39,569 nucleotides of DNA from BMS3Abin12 sp964487445 (GTDB lineage: Bacteria > Pseudomonadota > Gammaproteobacteria > 21-64-14), in the NCBI GenBank assembly GCA_964487445.1, contig CAZAQG010000009.1, positions 1 to 39,569 on the forward strand. Direction: 5' to 3'. The notes under the pieces were generated by a model. That model did no database searches, was not told the origin of the DNA, and worked only from the letters and a program-made list of their open reading frames with translations. This document shows, one piece after another, positions 1 through 8,127 of the stretch. Each line of letters opens with the position of its first letter. The stretch's first letter is position 1. The position numbers were made by a program, and so were the translations under genes.

Positions 1-99
1 TTTCGCACTTGCCGCGGCGCTGAAACCGCTTTGTATCCTGTGCCCGGCGCCCTACCCGAACCGGAGTCCACCCACAGGTTCTGCTGAGGAGCCGTAAAA

Positions 100-176
100 T
101 GGTGCGCCCGGAGAGATTCGAACTCCCGACCACTTGGTTCGTAGCCAAGTACTCTATCCAACTGAGCTACGGGCGC
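100..176 (-). tRNA. tRNA-Arg (anticodon ACG)
   Basis: Read on the minus strand, this folds as a full cloverleaf. The acceptor arms are GCGCCCG and CGGGCGC, the D-arm begins GCTCAGTTGGATAGAG, the anticodon loop CTACGAA carries ACG, and the T-arm contains GGTTCGAATC-type bases (GAGTTCGAATCTC). A discriminator A and a genome-encoded CCA end it at position 100. ACG, with A34 normally edited to inosine, reads CGU/CGC/CGA arginine codons. It lies downstream of csrA and tRNA-Ser on the same strand, a common gammaproteobacterial arrangement. Confidence 0.97.
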
Positions 177-240
177 AAATTTGGGGCCGCAATTGTCACT
201 GACGGCCTTCCGGGGTGTCAAGGATTTCCCCGGAGCTGGC

Positions 241-334
241 TGGCGGAGAGAGAGGGATTCGAACCCTCGATGGAGTGATTAGCCCCATACTCCCTTAGCA
301 GGGGAGCGCCTTCGACCAGCTCGGCCATCTCTCC
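241..334 (-). tRNA. tRNA-Ser (anticodon GCT)
   Basis: This is a class II tRNA on the minus strand. The acceptor is GGAGAGA paired with TCTCTCC, the anticodon stem CTCCC/GGGAG encloses loop CTGCTAA with anticodon GCT, and there is a long variable arm before the T-loop GGTTCGAATCC. Discriminator G and encoded CCA end at 241. The long variable arm is diagnostic for serine. It reads AGC/AGU codons. Confidence 0.97.
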
Positions 335-378
335 GGAAAGGGGGAAGGATACAGAGGCGGGAATAGCGGGTAAACCCC

Positions 379-621
379 TTATTTCCCCGCAGGCAGGTGG
401 GGCGGCTGTCCTGAGCCATTGGAAGAGGACGAGTCGGCGCTGTGGTTGCCGCCCTGCTGCTCGCGCTTGATCCGCTCGTAGATTTCCTCGCGATGGACGG
501 TCACGTCCTTGGGGGCATTAACGCCGATGCGCACTTGGTTCCCCTTGACGCCGAGCACAGTCACGGTGACCTCATCGCCGATCATGAGTGTTTCACCGAC
601 TCTTCTGGTGAGAATGAGCAT
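379..621 (-). CDS. csrA: Carbon storage regulator CsrA (RsmA-type RNA-binding protein)
   Basis: CsrA is a small homodimeric RNA-binding protein that binds GGA motifs in mRNA leaders and represses or stabilises the transcripts. It controls carbon storage, motility and biofilm formation. The 80-residue product starts MLILTRRVGETLMIGD and continues through the expected VTVLGVKGNQVRIGVNAP and VHREEIYERI segments. The first strand and the GVNAP/HREEI region that form the RNA-binding surface are intact. The last 25 or so residues are a serine/glycine/proline-rich tail longer than in the 61-residue E. coli protein, which is common in other gammaproteobacteria. The ATG is preceded by a good AGGAG site. 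It is co-oriented with lysC and alaS upstream and the tRNAs downstream. Confidence 0.97.
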   Translation of the reverse strand: MLILTRRVGETLMIGDEVTVTVLGVKGNQVRIGVNAPKDVTVHREEIYERIKREQQGGNHSADSSSSNGSGQPPHLPAGK

Positions 622-636
622 TTCCTTATCTCCTAC
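622..636 (-). promoter_or_regulatory. csrA ribosome-binding site with two GGA motifs
   Basis: On the minus strand the bases before the csrA ATG read GTAGGAGATAAGGAA. One GGA is the Shine-Dalgarno core and the second lies directly next to the start codon. CsrA binds GGA motifs in leaders and represses its own translation in E. coli, so autoregulation is a reasonable inference here. The sequence itself shows only the motifs. Confidence 0.5.
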
Positions 637-806
637 AGATACTTACATATCACCCCAAGTAGTCCGCCCGGCAGGCGGTGCGCATCGATGTATCAATGAA
701 GCTATCGGCCAAGTGTCGGAAAACCGTAGAGCCGCAAGAGACTTCATCGGCGTACTGCAGGGCCCGGACCCACCCGTGCCCATGGCATGGGTGCGTCGCG
801 GCGCCA

Positions 807-2039
807 CTACTCCTCGGCCATGGACTCGCGGTCCAATGCGAAGGCCTCGTGGAGGGCACGCACCCCCAGTTCCAGATACTTTTCATCCACCACCACGGAA
901 ACCTTGATCTCGGAGGTGGAGATCATACGGATGTTGATACCCTCCCGGGCCAGGGTCTGGAACATCCGGCCGGCGATGCCGACATGGGAGCGCATACCCA
1001 CCCCTACCAGCGAGATCTTGGCGATGCGCGGGTCACCCGAAACGTCGCGGGCACCCAGTTCGGCGGCGATGTCCTGGAGCCGCTCCAGGGCCTTCTCGTA
1101 GTCGTTGCGATGGACGGTAAAGGTAAAGTCGGTGGTAGCGTCGGCGCCCACGTTCTGGACGATCATGTCCACCTCGACATTGGCCTCGCCGATGGGTCCG
1201 AGGATACGGTAGGCGACCCCCGGCTCGTCCGGCACGCCCACGATGGTGAGTTTGGCCTCGTCGCGGCTGAAAGCGATCCCGGAGATCAGTGGCCCTTCCA
1301 TGTCCGGATCCTCATAGGTAATGAGCGTGCCCTCCCCGTCCTCAAAGGCCGAGAGTACCCGTAGCGGCACATTGTACTTGCCGGCGAACTCCACGGCGCG
1401 GATTTGCAGTACCTTGGAGCCGAGGCTGGCCATCTCGAGCATTTCCTCGAAGGTGATGCGCCGCAGACGCCGGGCTTCGGGGACCACCCGCGGATCGGTA
1501 GTGTAGACTCCGTCCACGTCGGTGAAGATCTGGCACTCGTCGGCCTTGAGGGCGGCGGCCAGGGCCGCCGCCGTGGTGTCGGAGCCGCCCCGGCCGAGCG
1601 TGGTGATGTACCCCTCGCCGTCCACGCCCTGGAAGCCGGCCACCACCACCACGCGCCCCGCGGCGAGGTCGCGGCGCACCCGCTCGGCGTCGATCGCGCG
1701 GATACGCGCCTTGTTGAAGGTGCTGTCGGTGAGGATCTGCACCTGGGTGCCGGTGTAGGAGCGGACCGGGCAGCCGCGTTTGTGCAGCGCCAGGCTCAGC
1801 AGCGCGATGCTCACCTGCTCGCCGGTCGCGAGCAACACGTCCAGCTCACGGGGATCGGGCCGGCGCGCGACGGCGCGCGCCAGGGCCAGGAGGCGGTCGG
1901 TCTCGCCGCTCATGGCGGAGACCACCACCACCACTTGGTCGCCACGGTCGTGGCATGCCATGACCTTTTCGGCGACGCGCTCGATGCGCTGCGGGTCACC
2001 GACCGAGGTCCCGCCGTATTTCTGAACGATCAGCGCCAT
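807..2039 (-). CDS. lysC: Aspartate kinase (LysC type, 410 aa)
   Basis: This enzyme phosphorylates L-aspartate, the first step toward lysine, threonine, methionine and diaminopimelate. The chosen ATG gives MALIVQKYGGTSVGD, the canonical kinase start. A longer upstream reading adds 42 residues of arginine/proline-rich sequence without family similarity, so it was rejected. The kinase domain (about 1-245) shows KYGGTSVG, LLATGEQVS, the GRGGSDTTA substrate loop and the FTDVDGVYTTDPR nucleotide region. Two C-terminal ACT domains (about 265-410) include LTIVGVPDEPGVAYRIL and ISLVGVGMRSHVGIAGRMF, so lysine/threonine feedback inhibition is likely. An internal start before the ACT domains could yield a separate beta subunit, as in some aspartokinases, but I see no proof of it. 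It lies between alaS and csrA. Confidence 0.97.
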   Translation of the reverse strand: MALIVQKYGGTSVGDPQRIERVAEKVMACHDRGDQVVVVVSAMSGETDRLLALARAVARRPDPRELDVLLATGEQVSIALLSLALHKRGCPVRSYTGTQVQILTDSTFNKARIRAIDAERVRRDLAAGRVVVVAGFQGVDGEGYITTLGRGGSDTTAAALAAALKADECQIFTDVDGVYTTDPRVVPEARRLRRITFEEMLEMASLGSKVLQIRAVEFAGKYNVPLRVLSAFEDGEGTLITYEDPDMEGPLISGIAFSRDEAKLTIVGVPDEPGVAYRILGPIGEANVEVDMIVQNVGADATTDFTFTVHRNDYEKALERLQDIAAELGARDVSGDPRIAKISLVGVGMRSHVGIAGRMFQTLAREGINIRMISTSEIKVSVVVDEKYLELGVRALHEAFALDRESMAEE

Positions 2040-2187
2040 CTGCGATACCCGGACGTACGTGCGACCGCTCCGGCCGGGGTCTGTGGTGGTGAATCGGCCC
2101 GCCACCGGGCCGGGGGACAGGAACAGGGATCGGGCAGGCCGACCGGATGGCGGAGAGTACACCAAAACACGCGTCGAGTGGGACCTT

Positions 2188-4791
2188 TCAAGCCTTCAGA
2201 CGCTCGTGCACCCAGCCCGGGACCGCGGCCAAGGCAGGATCCAGGGCCTCGGGACGGTTACCCCCGGCCTGCGCCAGATCGGCTCGCCCGCCGCCCTTGC
2301 CCCCGACCCGTTCGGCCACGACGTTGACCAGATCGCCGGCCCGGACCCGGTCGGTCAGGTCCCGGGTGACCCCCGCCACGAGGCGCACCTTGCCCTCCTC
2401 CACGGCGCCCAGGACCACCGCCGCGCTGCCGAGCTTGCTCTTGAGCTGGTCCACGGTCTCGCGCAGGGTCTTGGCGTCGGCCCCGTCGAGACGTGCGGCG
2501 AGGACGCGGACACCGCCGAAGTCGGTCGCCTGATCCGCCAGTTGGCCGCCGCGCTGACTGGCGAGCCGCGCCTGCAGGCGCTCGAGTTCCTTCTCCATGG
2601 CACGCGTGCGCCGTAGCAACTGCCCCACGCGCTCTGCGATCTCCTCCCGGCCGGCCTTGAGCAGGCCGCCCACGCCGGCCAGGATCGCCTCGCTCTCCTC
2701 CACCCAGGCCACCGCCGCCTCGCCGGTGACCGCCTCCACCCGGCGCACGCCGGAGGCGACACCGCTCTCGGCGACGATCTTGAACAGGCCGATATCGCCG
2801 GTACGCGCCGCGTGGGTACCGCCGCACAGCTCGGTGGAGAACTCCCCCATCGACAGGACCCGCACCTCGTCGCCGTACTTGTCCTCGAAGAACGCGAGCG
2901 CCCCGGCGGCGATCGCCTCGCGGAACGGCAGGATGCGCGTCGTGACCTCGAGATTGGCGCGGATCTCGCGATTGACCAACCGTTCGATCTCGGCGATCTG
3001 CTGCGCCGCGAGGGCCTCCGAATGGGAGAAGTCGAAGCGCAGCCGGTCCGGGGCCACGAGCGAGCCCTTCTGGCGGACATGCTCACCGAGCACTCGGCGC
3101 AGGGCGGCGTGCAACAGATGGGTGGCGGAATGGTTGAGGCGGGTGGCGGCGCGTCGCGCCTCGTCGACACGCGCCTCCACCTCCTCACCCACGGCGAGCC
3201 CGCCGGTGCGCACCCGCCCCAGGTGGGCGGGCGCCGCCCCGTGCTTGCGGGTGTCGCGCACCTCGAACAACGCGTCGGCGCCGCGGATCGTGCCGCGGTC
3301 GCCGACCTGGCCGCCGGATTCGGCGTAGAAAGGGGTCCGATCGAGGATCACGAGCCCCTCCTCGCCGGCGCCGAGCCGCTCGACCGCCCGGCCCTCCCGG
3401 TACAGCGCGCGCACCGTCGCGCGCGCCGCGAGATGCTCGTAGCCGACGAATTCCGAGGACTCGGCGATCTCCATCTGTTTCGTATAGTCGACGCGGAAGC
3501 CGCCCGCCGCCCGCGCCCGCTCCCGCTGCGCCTGCATCTCGCGCTCGAAGCCGGCCGAGTCCAGTTCCAGGCCGCGCTCACGAGCGATGTCGCCGGTAAG
3601 GTCGACCGGGAAGCCATAGGTATCGTAGAGCCGGAACACCACCTTGCCCGGGATGACGTTGCCGGACAGGCGCGCCAGTTCCTGGTCGAGGATCCGCAAT
3701 CCCTGCTCCAAGGTCTCGGCGAAGCGCTCCTCCTCGAGCCGCAGGTCGTGCTCCACGCGCGTTCGCGCCTCGATCAGTTCCGGATAGGCGGCGCCCATCT
3801 CCGCGACCAGCGGCGCGACGAGTCGGTGGAGGAACGGGCGGTCGAGTCCCAGGCGGTGCCCGTGCCGGGCGGCGCGGCGGATGATGCGCCGCAGCACGTA
3901 GCCGCGGCCCTCGTTGGAGGGCGGCACGCCGTCGGTGACCAGGAACGCCGCGGCGCGGATGTGGTCGGCGATCACCTTGAGAGAGCTGTTGCCGAGGTCG
4001 TCGGTGCCGGCCAATTCGGCGGCGGCCCGGATCAGCCCCTGGAACAGGTCGATGTCGTAGTTGCTGTGCACCCCCTGCAAGACGGCGGCGAGCCGCTCCA
4101 GGCCCATGCCGGTATCGACCGAGGGCCGCGGCAACGGCGTCAGGGTGCCGGCGGCGTCCCGGTTGTACTGCATGAAGACCAGGTTCCAGATCTCGACGTA
4201 GCGGTCGCCGTCCGCGTCCGGGGAGCCGGGCGGGCCGCCGGCGACGTCCGGGCCGTGATCATAGTAGATCTCCGAGCACGGTCCGCAGGGACCGGTGTCG
4301 CCCATCGACCAGAAGTTGTCCGCGGCGCCGATGCGCGCGAAACGCGCCGGGTCCACGCCGATCTCCTCGAGCCAGATATGCGCCGCCTCGTCGTCCTCTT
4401 CGAAGACCGTGACCCAGAACCGCTCGGGCGGCAACCCGAGCGTGCCGATCAGGAATTCCCAAGCGTAACCGATCGCCTCGTGCTTGAAGTAGTCGCCGAA
4501 GCTGAAGTTGCCCAGCATCTCGAAGAAAGTGTGGTGGCGGGCGGTGTAGCCGACGTTCTCGAGGTCGTTGTGCTTGCCCCCCGCACGCAGGCAGCGCTGA
4601 GCGCTCGCCGCCCTCGGCCCCGGTCCCGGTTCCAGGCCGAGAAACACGTCCTTGAACTGGATCATGCCGGCATTGGTGAACAGCAATGTCGGGTCGCGAA
4701 CGGGAACGAGGGAGCTCGAGGGCACCACTTCGTGGTCCCGCTCGCGGAAGAAGTCTAAAAACCCCTGGCGCAGCTCGTTACTTCGGATCAT
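2188..4791 (-). CDS. alaS: Alanyl-tRNA synthetase
   Basis: This enzyme charges tRNA-Ala in the cytoplasm and edits mischarged Ser/Gly. The 867-residue protein is close to the usual length of about 875. The N-terminal class II aminoacylation domain begins MIRSNELRQGFLDFF and has FTNAGMIQFKDVFLG and GDTGPCGPCSEI. The editing domain carries the zinc/editing motif HSATHLLHAAL and the later CGGTHAARTGDIG. The C-Ala domain ends in a glycine-rich GGKGGGRADLAQAGG stretch. All hallmark motifs are intact. It sits downstream of recX with a 78-bp gap and upstream of lysC, all on the minus strand. The ATG at 4791 matches the family start. Confidence 0.98.
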   Translation of the reverse strand: MIRSNELRQGFLDFFRERDHEVVPSSSLVPVRDPTLLFTNAGMIQFKDVFLGLEPGPGPRAASAQRCLRAGGKHNDLENVGYTARHHTFFEMLGNFSFGDYFKHEAIGYAWEFLIGTLGLPPERFWVTVFEEDDEAAHIWLEEIGVDPARFARIGAADNFWSMGDTGPCGPCSEIYYDHGPDVAGGPPGSPDADGDRYVEIWNLVFMQYNRDAAGTLTPLPRPSVDTGMGLERLAAVLQGVHSNYDIDLFQGLIRAAAELAGTDDLGNSSLKVIADHIRAAAFLVTDGVPPSNEGRGYVLRRIIRRAARHGHRLGLDRPFLHRLVAPLVAEMGAAYPELIEARTRVEHDLRLEEERFAETLEQGLRILDQELARLSGNVIPGKVVFRLYDTYGFPVDLTGDIARERGLELDSAGFEREMQAQRERARAAGGFRVDYTKQMEIAESSEFVGYEHLAARATVRALYREGRAVERLGAGEEGLVILDRTPFYAESGGQVGDRGTIRGADALFEVRDTRKHGAAPAHLGRVRTGGLAVGEEVEARVDEARRAATRLNHSATHLLHAALRRVLGEHVRQKGSLVAPDRLRFDFSHSEALAAQQIAEIERLVNREIRANLEVTTRILPFREAIAAGALAFFEDKYGDEVRVLSMGEFSTELCGGTHAARTGDIGLFKIVAESGVASGVRRVEAVTGEAAVAWVEESEAILAGVGGLLKAGREEIAERVGQLLRRTRAMEKELERLQARLASQRGGQLADQATDFGGVRVLAARLDGADAKTLRETVDQLKSKLGSAAVVLGAVEEGKVRLVAGVTRDLTDRVRAGDLVNVVAERVGGKGGGRADLAQAGGNRPEALDPALAAVPGWVHERLKA

Positions 4792-4869
4792 GCCGACAGT
4801 TTCCCGTTTCAGGGTAAAAGTTTCAAGCGCTTAGGCGAAGGCAGGCGGCGTGGGGGGACGGCGCCGGAC

Positions 4870-5311
4870 TCATTCCGTATCGTCCGGCCCGAGGGCCCCG
4901 TGGATCTGCTCGGAGGTGAAGCCGCGATAACGCAGAAAACGTGCCTGGCGGGCGCGCTCCCCGGGACCGGTCGGAATTTCCGCGCCGAAGCGCTTGCTGC
5001 GCGCCGCGCGCGCGCGCCCCGACCAATCCGGATCGTCCGCATGCAGAAAGCGCGCGATCAGTTCGTCCGGAACCCCCCGTTGGTACAACTCGGCGGCGAT
5101 GCGCAACGGCCCATAACCGCGCCCGCCGCGACTCGCCGCGTAGTCCTCGGTGAATCGTGCGTCACTCTGCAGACGCTCACCGGCGAGCCCCGCCACCACC
5201 TCCCCGGCCCGCCCGGCCTCCACCCCGCGCCGAATGAGCTTTCGTCGCAGCTCGGCGCCGGAATGCTCACGGCGCGCCAGCAGGTCCAGCGCCACGCGCC
5301 GCGGGTCGGCC

Positions 5312-5340
<29 letters not shown>
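4870..5340 (-). CDS. recX: RecA regulatory protein RecX
   Basis: RecX binds RecA filaments and modulates their growth and recombinase/coprotease activity. The 156-residue product has the three-helix repeat pattern of the family: ALDLLARREHSGAELRRKLIRRG, then DARFTEDYAASRGGRGYGPLRIAAELYQRGV, then RQARFLRYRGFTSEQIHGAL. The likely start is a GTG at 5340, inside the end of recA, giving a 29-bp overlap (5312-5340) and probable translational coupling. A recA-recX pair followed by alaS is typical of gammaproteobacteria. The start codon is the least certain part. Confidence 0.92.
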
Positions 5341-6346
<1,006 letters not shown>

Positions 6347-6410
6347 CGGTTTGTTCCCCCGCTTCGCTGTCGCGCGTTGCATCCGCTGCTCCATCCGCCG
6401 TGAAAAACCG

Positions 6411-6426
6411 TGTGGATTATCCCACA
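6411..6426. promoter_or_regulatory. Imperfect palindrome overlapping a possible recA -10 element
   Basis: The minus strand reads TGTGGGATAATCCACA about 65 bases upstream of the recA ATG. The two halves match at 6 of 8 positions, and the centre contains GATAAT, a plausible -10 hexamer for recA. No good -35 is seen at 16-18 bp. The site could be an operator or chance. Confidence 0.3.
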
Positions 6427-6541
6427 AATCCGATCAGGCGGCCTAGTCTGCGTTTCCCGCCGGTCTCCTGCCGCACTCGCCCGGATACCCCGGCCCCCGC
6501 CCGCCCGCGGCTTTGGGACTCGGCGCGCTTCCCGTTGCCGA

Positions 6542-7078
6542 TCAACCGCCCGCCAGGGGCCAGCGACGCAGCACACGGTAGCGGGCACCGGCGGGATCGC
6601 TCACCGATTCCACCAGGCACAGCATCTCGGCCGGCCAGGGGACCGGCGCGGGCGCCGGCGCACCTCTCCACTGCGCCACCTTGCGGGCGAGCGTCACATG
6701 CGGATGGAACGAGTGCGGCTCCGGAGTGAACCCGCAGGCCGCCAGGGCCTCGTTCAGGGTCCGCGCGAGCGCCGACAGCGGTTCCGGCACCTGTGTCGCC
6801 CCCAACCACAGGGCCCGCGCGCGGGGCCAGTAGCCGACGGTATCGAGCGTGAGCGTGAAGGGTACCGAACGCAACGTCGCCGCGGCCGCCTCGTAGCAGG
6901 CGCGCCGCGCCGCGTCCGTGGACCCGAGGAATACGACCGTAACGTGCAGGTCGGTCTCCGCTACCGGGCGACCGCCGCTACGGTGCACGAGCCGGCGTGT
7001 GTCACGGAACAGCCGCCGGCGCAGGGCCGGCTCCGGCCACAGCGCAAAGAACAGACGTTGCACCGCGCCCTCAGCCAC
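6542..7078 (-). CDS. thpR: RNA 2',3'-cyclic phosphodiesterase (2H / LigT family)
   Basis: This is a member of the 2H phosphoesterase superfamily, which opens 2',3'-cyclic phosphates and can reversibly join 2'-5' RNA ends; its cellular substrate is unclear. The 178-residue protein begins with the family's RLFFALWPEPALR. It carries both catalytic HxT motifs: HVTVVFLG at residues 45-52 and HVTLARKV starting at 127. The start is a GTG at 7078 that overlaps the pncC stop by 8 bp. A second in-frame GTG five codons on is equally near RLFFALWP. The overlap suggests co-transcription with pncC. Confidence 0.9.
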   Translation of the reverse strand: MAEGAVQRLFFALWPEPALRRRLFRDTRRLVHRSGGRPVAETDLHVTVVFLGSTDAARRACYEAAAATLRSVPFTLTLDTVGYWPRARALWLGATQVPEPLSALARTLNEALAACGFTPEPHSFHPHVTLARKVAQWRGAPAPAPVPWPAEMLCLVESVSDPAGARYRVLRRWPLAGG

Positions 7079-7568
7079 CCCCCGTCGCCGCCTCGAGCAG
7101 GCCCGTCAGCGCCGCGGCGACCGACCGGCGCCGCACCGCCTCGCGGTCGCCGTCGAACCGGCAGCGCCGGGTGCGGGTCGGCGCGCCGATCACCGACCAG
7201 GCGAACCACACCGTGCCCACCGGCTTGCCGGGGCCGCCGCCGCCGGGCCCGGCGATCCCGCTCACCGCCGCCGTCACCTGCGCCGGGCTGCGCGCGCGCA
7301 GCCCCTCGGCCATCTCGCGCACCACCGCCTCGCTGACCGCACCATGGGCATCGAGCGCCTGCGGCGAGACGCCGAGCAGTTCCACCTTGGCGCGATTGCT
7401 GTAACTGACCACGCCGCGTTCCAGCCAACCGGAGCTGCCCGGGACGTCGGTGAGCACCTTGGCGATCCAGCCGCCGGTGCAGGACTCGGCCACGGCGAGC
7501 ATCCAGCCGCGCGCGCGCAACGCAGCGCCCACGCACCGGGACAGTTCCAGGAGTTCGGCGTCGGTCAT
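7071..7568 (-). CDS. pncC: Nicotinamide-nucleotide amidase (CinA C-terminal domain type)
   Basis: PncC deamidates NMN to nicotinate mononucleotide, recycling the NMN made by NAD-dependent DNA ligase. The chosen start gives MTDAELLELSRCVGAAL and a 165-residue single-domain protein, the standard length for the stand-alone CinA C-terminal form. A longer frame adds 87 residues encoded by repeat-like intergenic DNA and was rejected. Family motifs are intact: AVAESCTGGWIAKVLTD, the SYSNRAKVELLGV segment, and SGIAGPGGG followed by KPVGTVWFAW. It is followed by thpR with an 8-bp overlap. pncC/cinA beside recA and opposite mutS is a conserved gammaproteobacterial layout. Confidence 0.94.
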   Translation of the reverse strand: MTDAELLELSRCVGAALRARGWMLAVAESCTGGWIAKVLTDVPGSSGWLERGVVSYSNRAKVELLGVSPQALDAHGAVSEAVVREMAEGLRARSPAQVTAAVSGIAGPGGGGPGKPVGTVWFAWSVIGAPTRTRRCRFDGDREAVRRRSVAAALTGLLEAATGGG

Positions 7569-7782
7569 GGCAACCATGGTAGGAAAACTCCACATCTTTG
7601 TCGAAACGCATGGGACCACGGGCCCCATGGAATCTGCAGACCGGATCGGTGTTGTCGGTGCGTTCCATGGGTTCCGTGGCGTTTCTACGGCCGGGATCCG
7701 GGTGCGCGCGGGCCGCCCCCGCGGATCGGGCATCGCCGGCGGGCCAAGGCCCACCCGAATATCCCACGGCTCGGTGGATGAC

Positions 7783-7930
7783 GGTAGGGCCGGGCTCGCC
7801 CGGCCGACATCGCGGAATCGCGCACCCACGGCATCGGATCAGCCAACATTGTCGGCGGGGCAAGCCCCGCCCTACCGCAAAACACCCCCCTCATCCACTC
7901 GTACAAGGGCCGGGCCGGCCCGGCCGACGC
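7783..7930. repeat. Palindromic intergenic repeat family A (three copies)
   Basis: A 27-base unit at 7783-7809 (GGTAGGGCCGGGCTCGCCC, then GGCCGACA) occurs in inverted orientation at 7850-7876, with 24 of 27 bases matching. A degenerate third copy, lacking the first bases, lies at 7904-7929. Each unit is itself a GC-rich hairpin of the form GGGC...GCCC. It resembles the REP-like extragenic palindromes found in many gammaproteobacteria. Confidence 0.6.
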
Positions 7931-7953
7931 CGTCGAAACCGGCGGATCACGCA

Positions 7954-8043
7954 GCCCGGACGCAAGCTGCGGGCCGGAATCCGGGGATCACGGTGCCGGG
8001 GAAAGGCCCCGCCCCCGGATTCCGCTATGCTCCAACGGGCTAC
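7954..8043. repeat. Palindromic intergenic repeat family B, inverted pair (BIME-like)
   Basis: Copy B1 (7954-7986) has the form GCCCGGACGCAAGCTGCGG followed by CCGGAATCCGGGG. Copy B2 (8012-8043) is the inverse: its reverse complement begins GTAGCCCG and ends GCGGAATCCGGGGG. A third copy, B3, lies at 23998-24033. The pncC-mutS gap of 559 bp therefore holds five palindromic units, and I see no gene in it. Confidence 0.6.
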
Positions 8044-8127
8044 GGGAGCCTACGGGAACCGGGAGGAGACACCGCGGGACCGATCGCCTCCGCACCGCAC
8101 AAAAGCCGGATTTGCTAGACTCTCGCG

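Noticed and set aside
774..800. Palindromic CCCATGCCATGGG near the end of lysC as a terminator
   Set aside because: It has only a 5-bp stem and no T-run, too weak to call.
2812..4758. A 648-codon frame opposite alaS
   Set aside because: It is antisense to an intact alaS, with no recognisable domain and GC-driven composition.
7569..7829. N-terminal extension of PncC
   Set aside because: It has no family similarity and low-complexity arginine/proline content, and the standard single-domain start is at 7568.
7569..8127. Possible CRISPR array from the repeated units
   Set aside because: The units are palindromes in both orientations with irregular spacing and no cas genes; this fits REP-like repeats.
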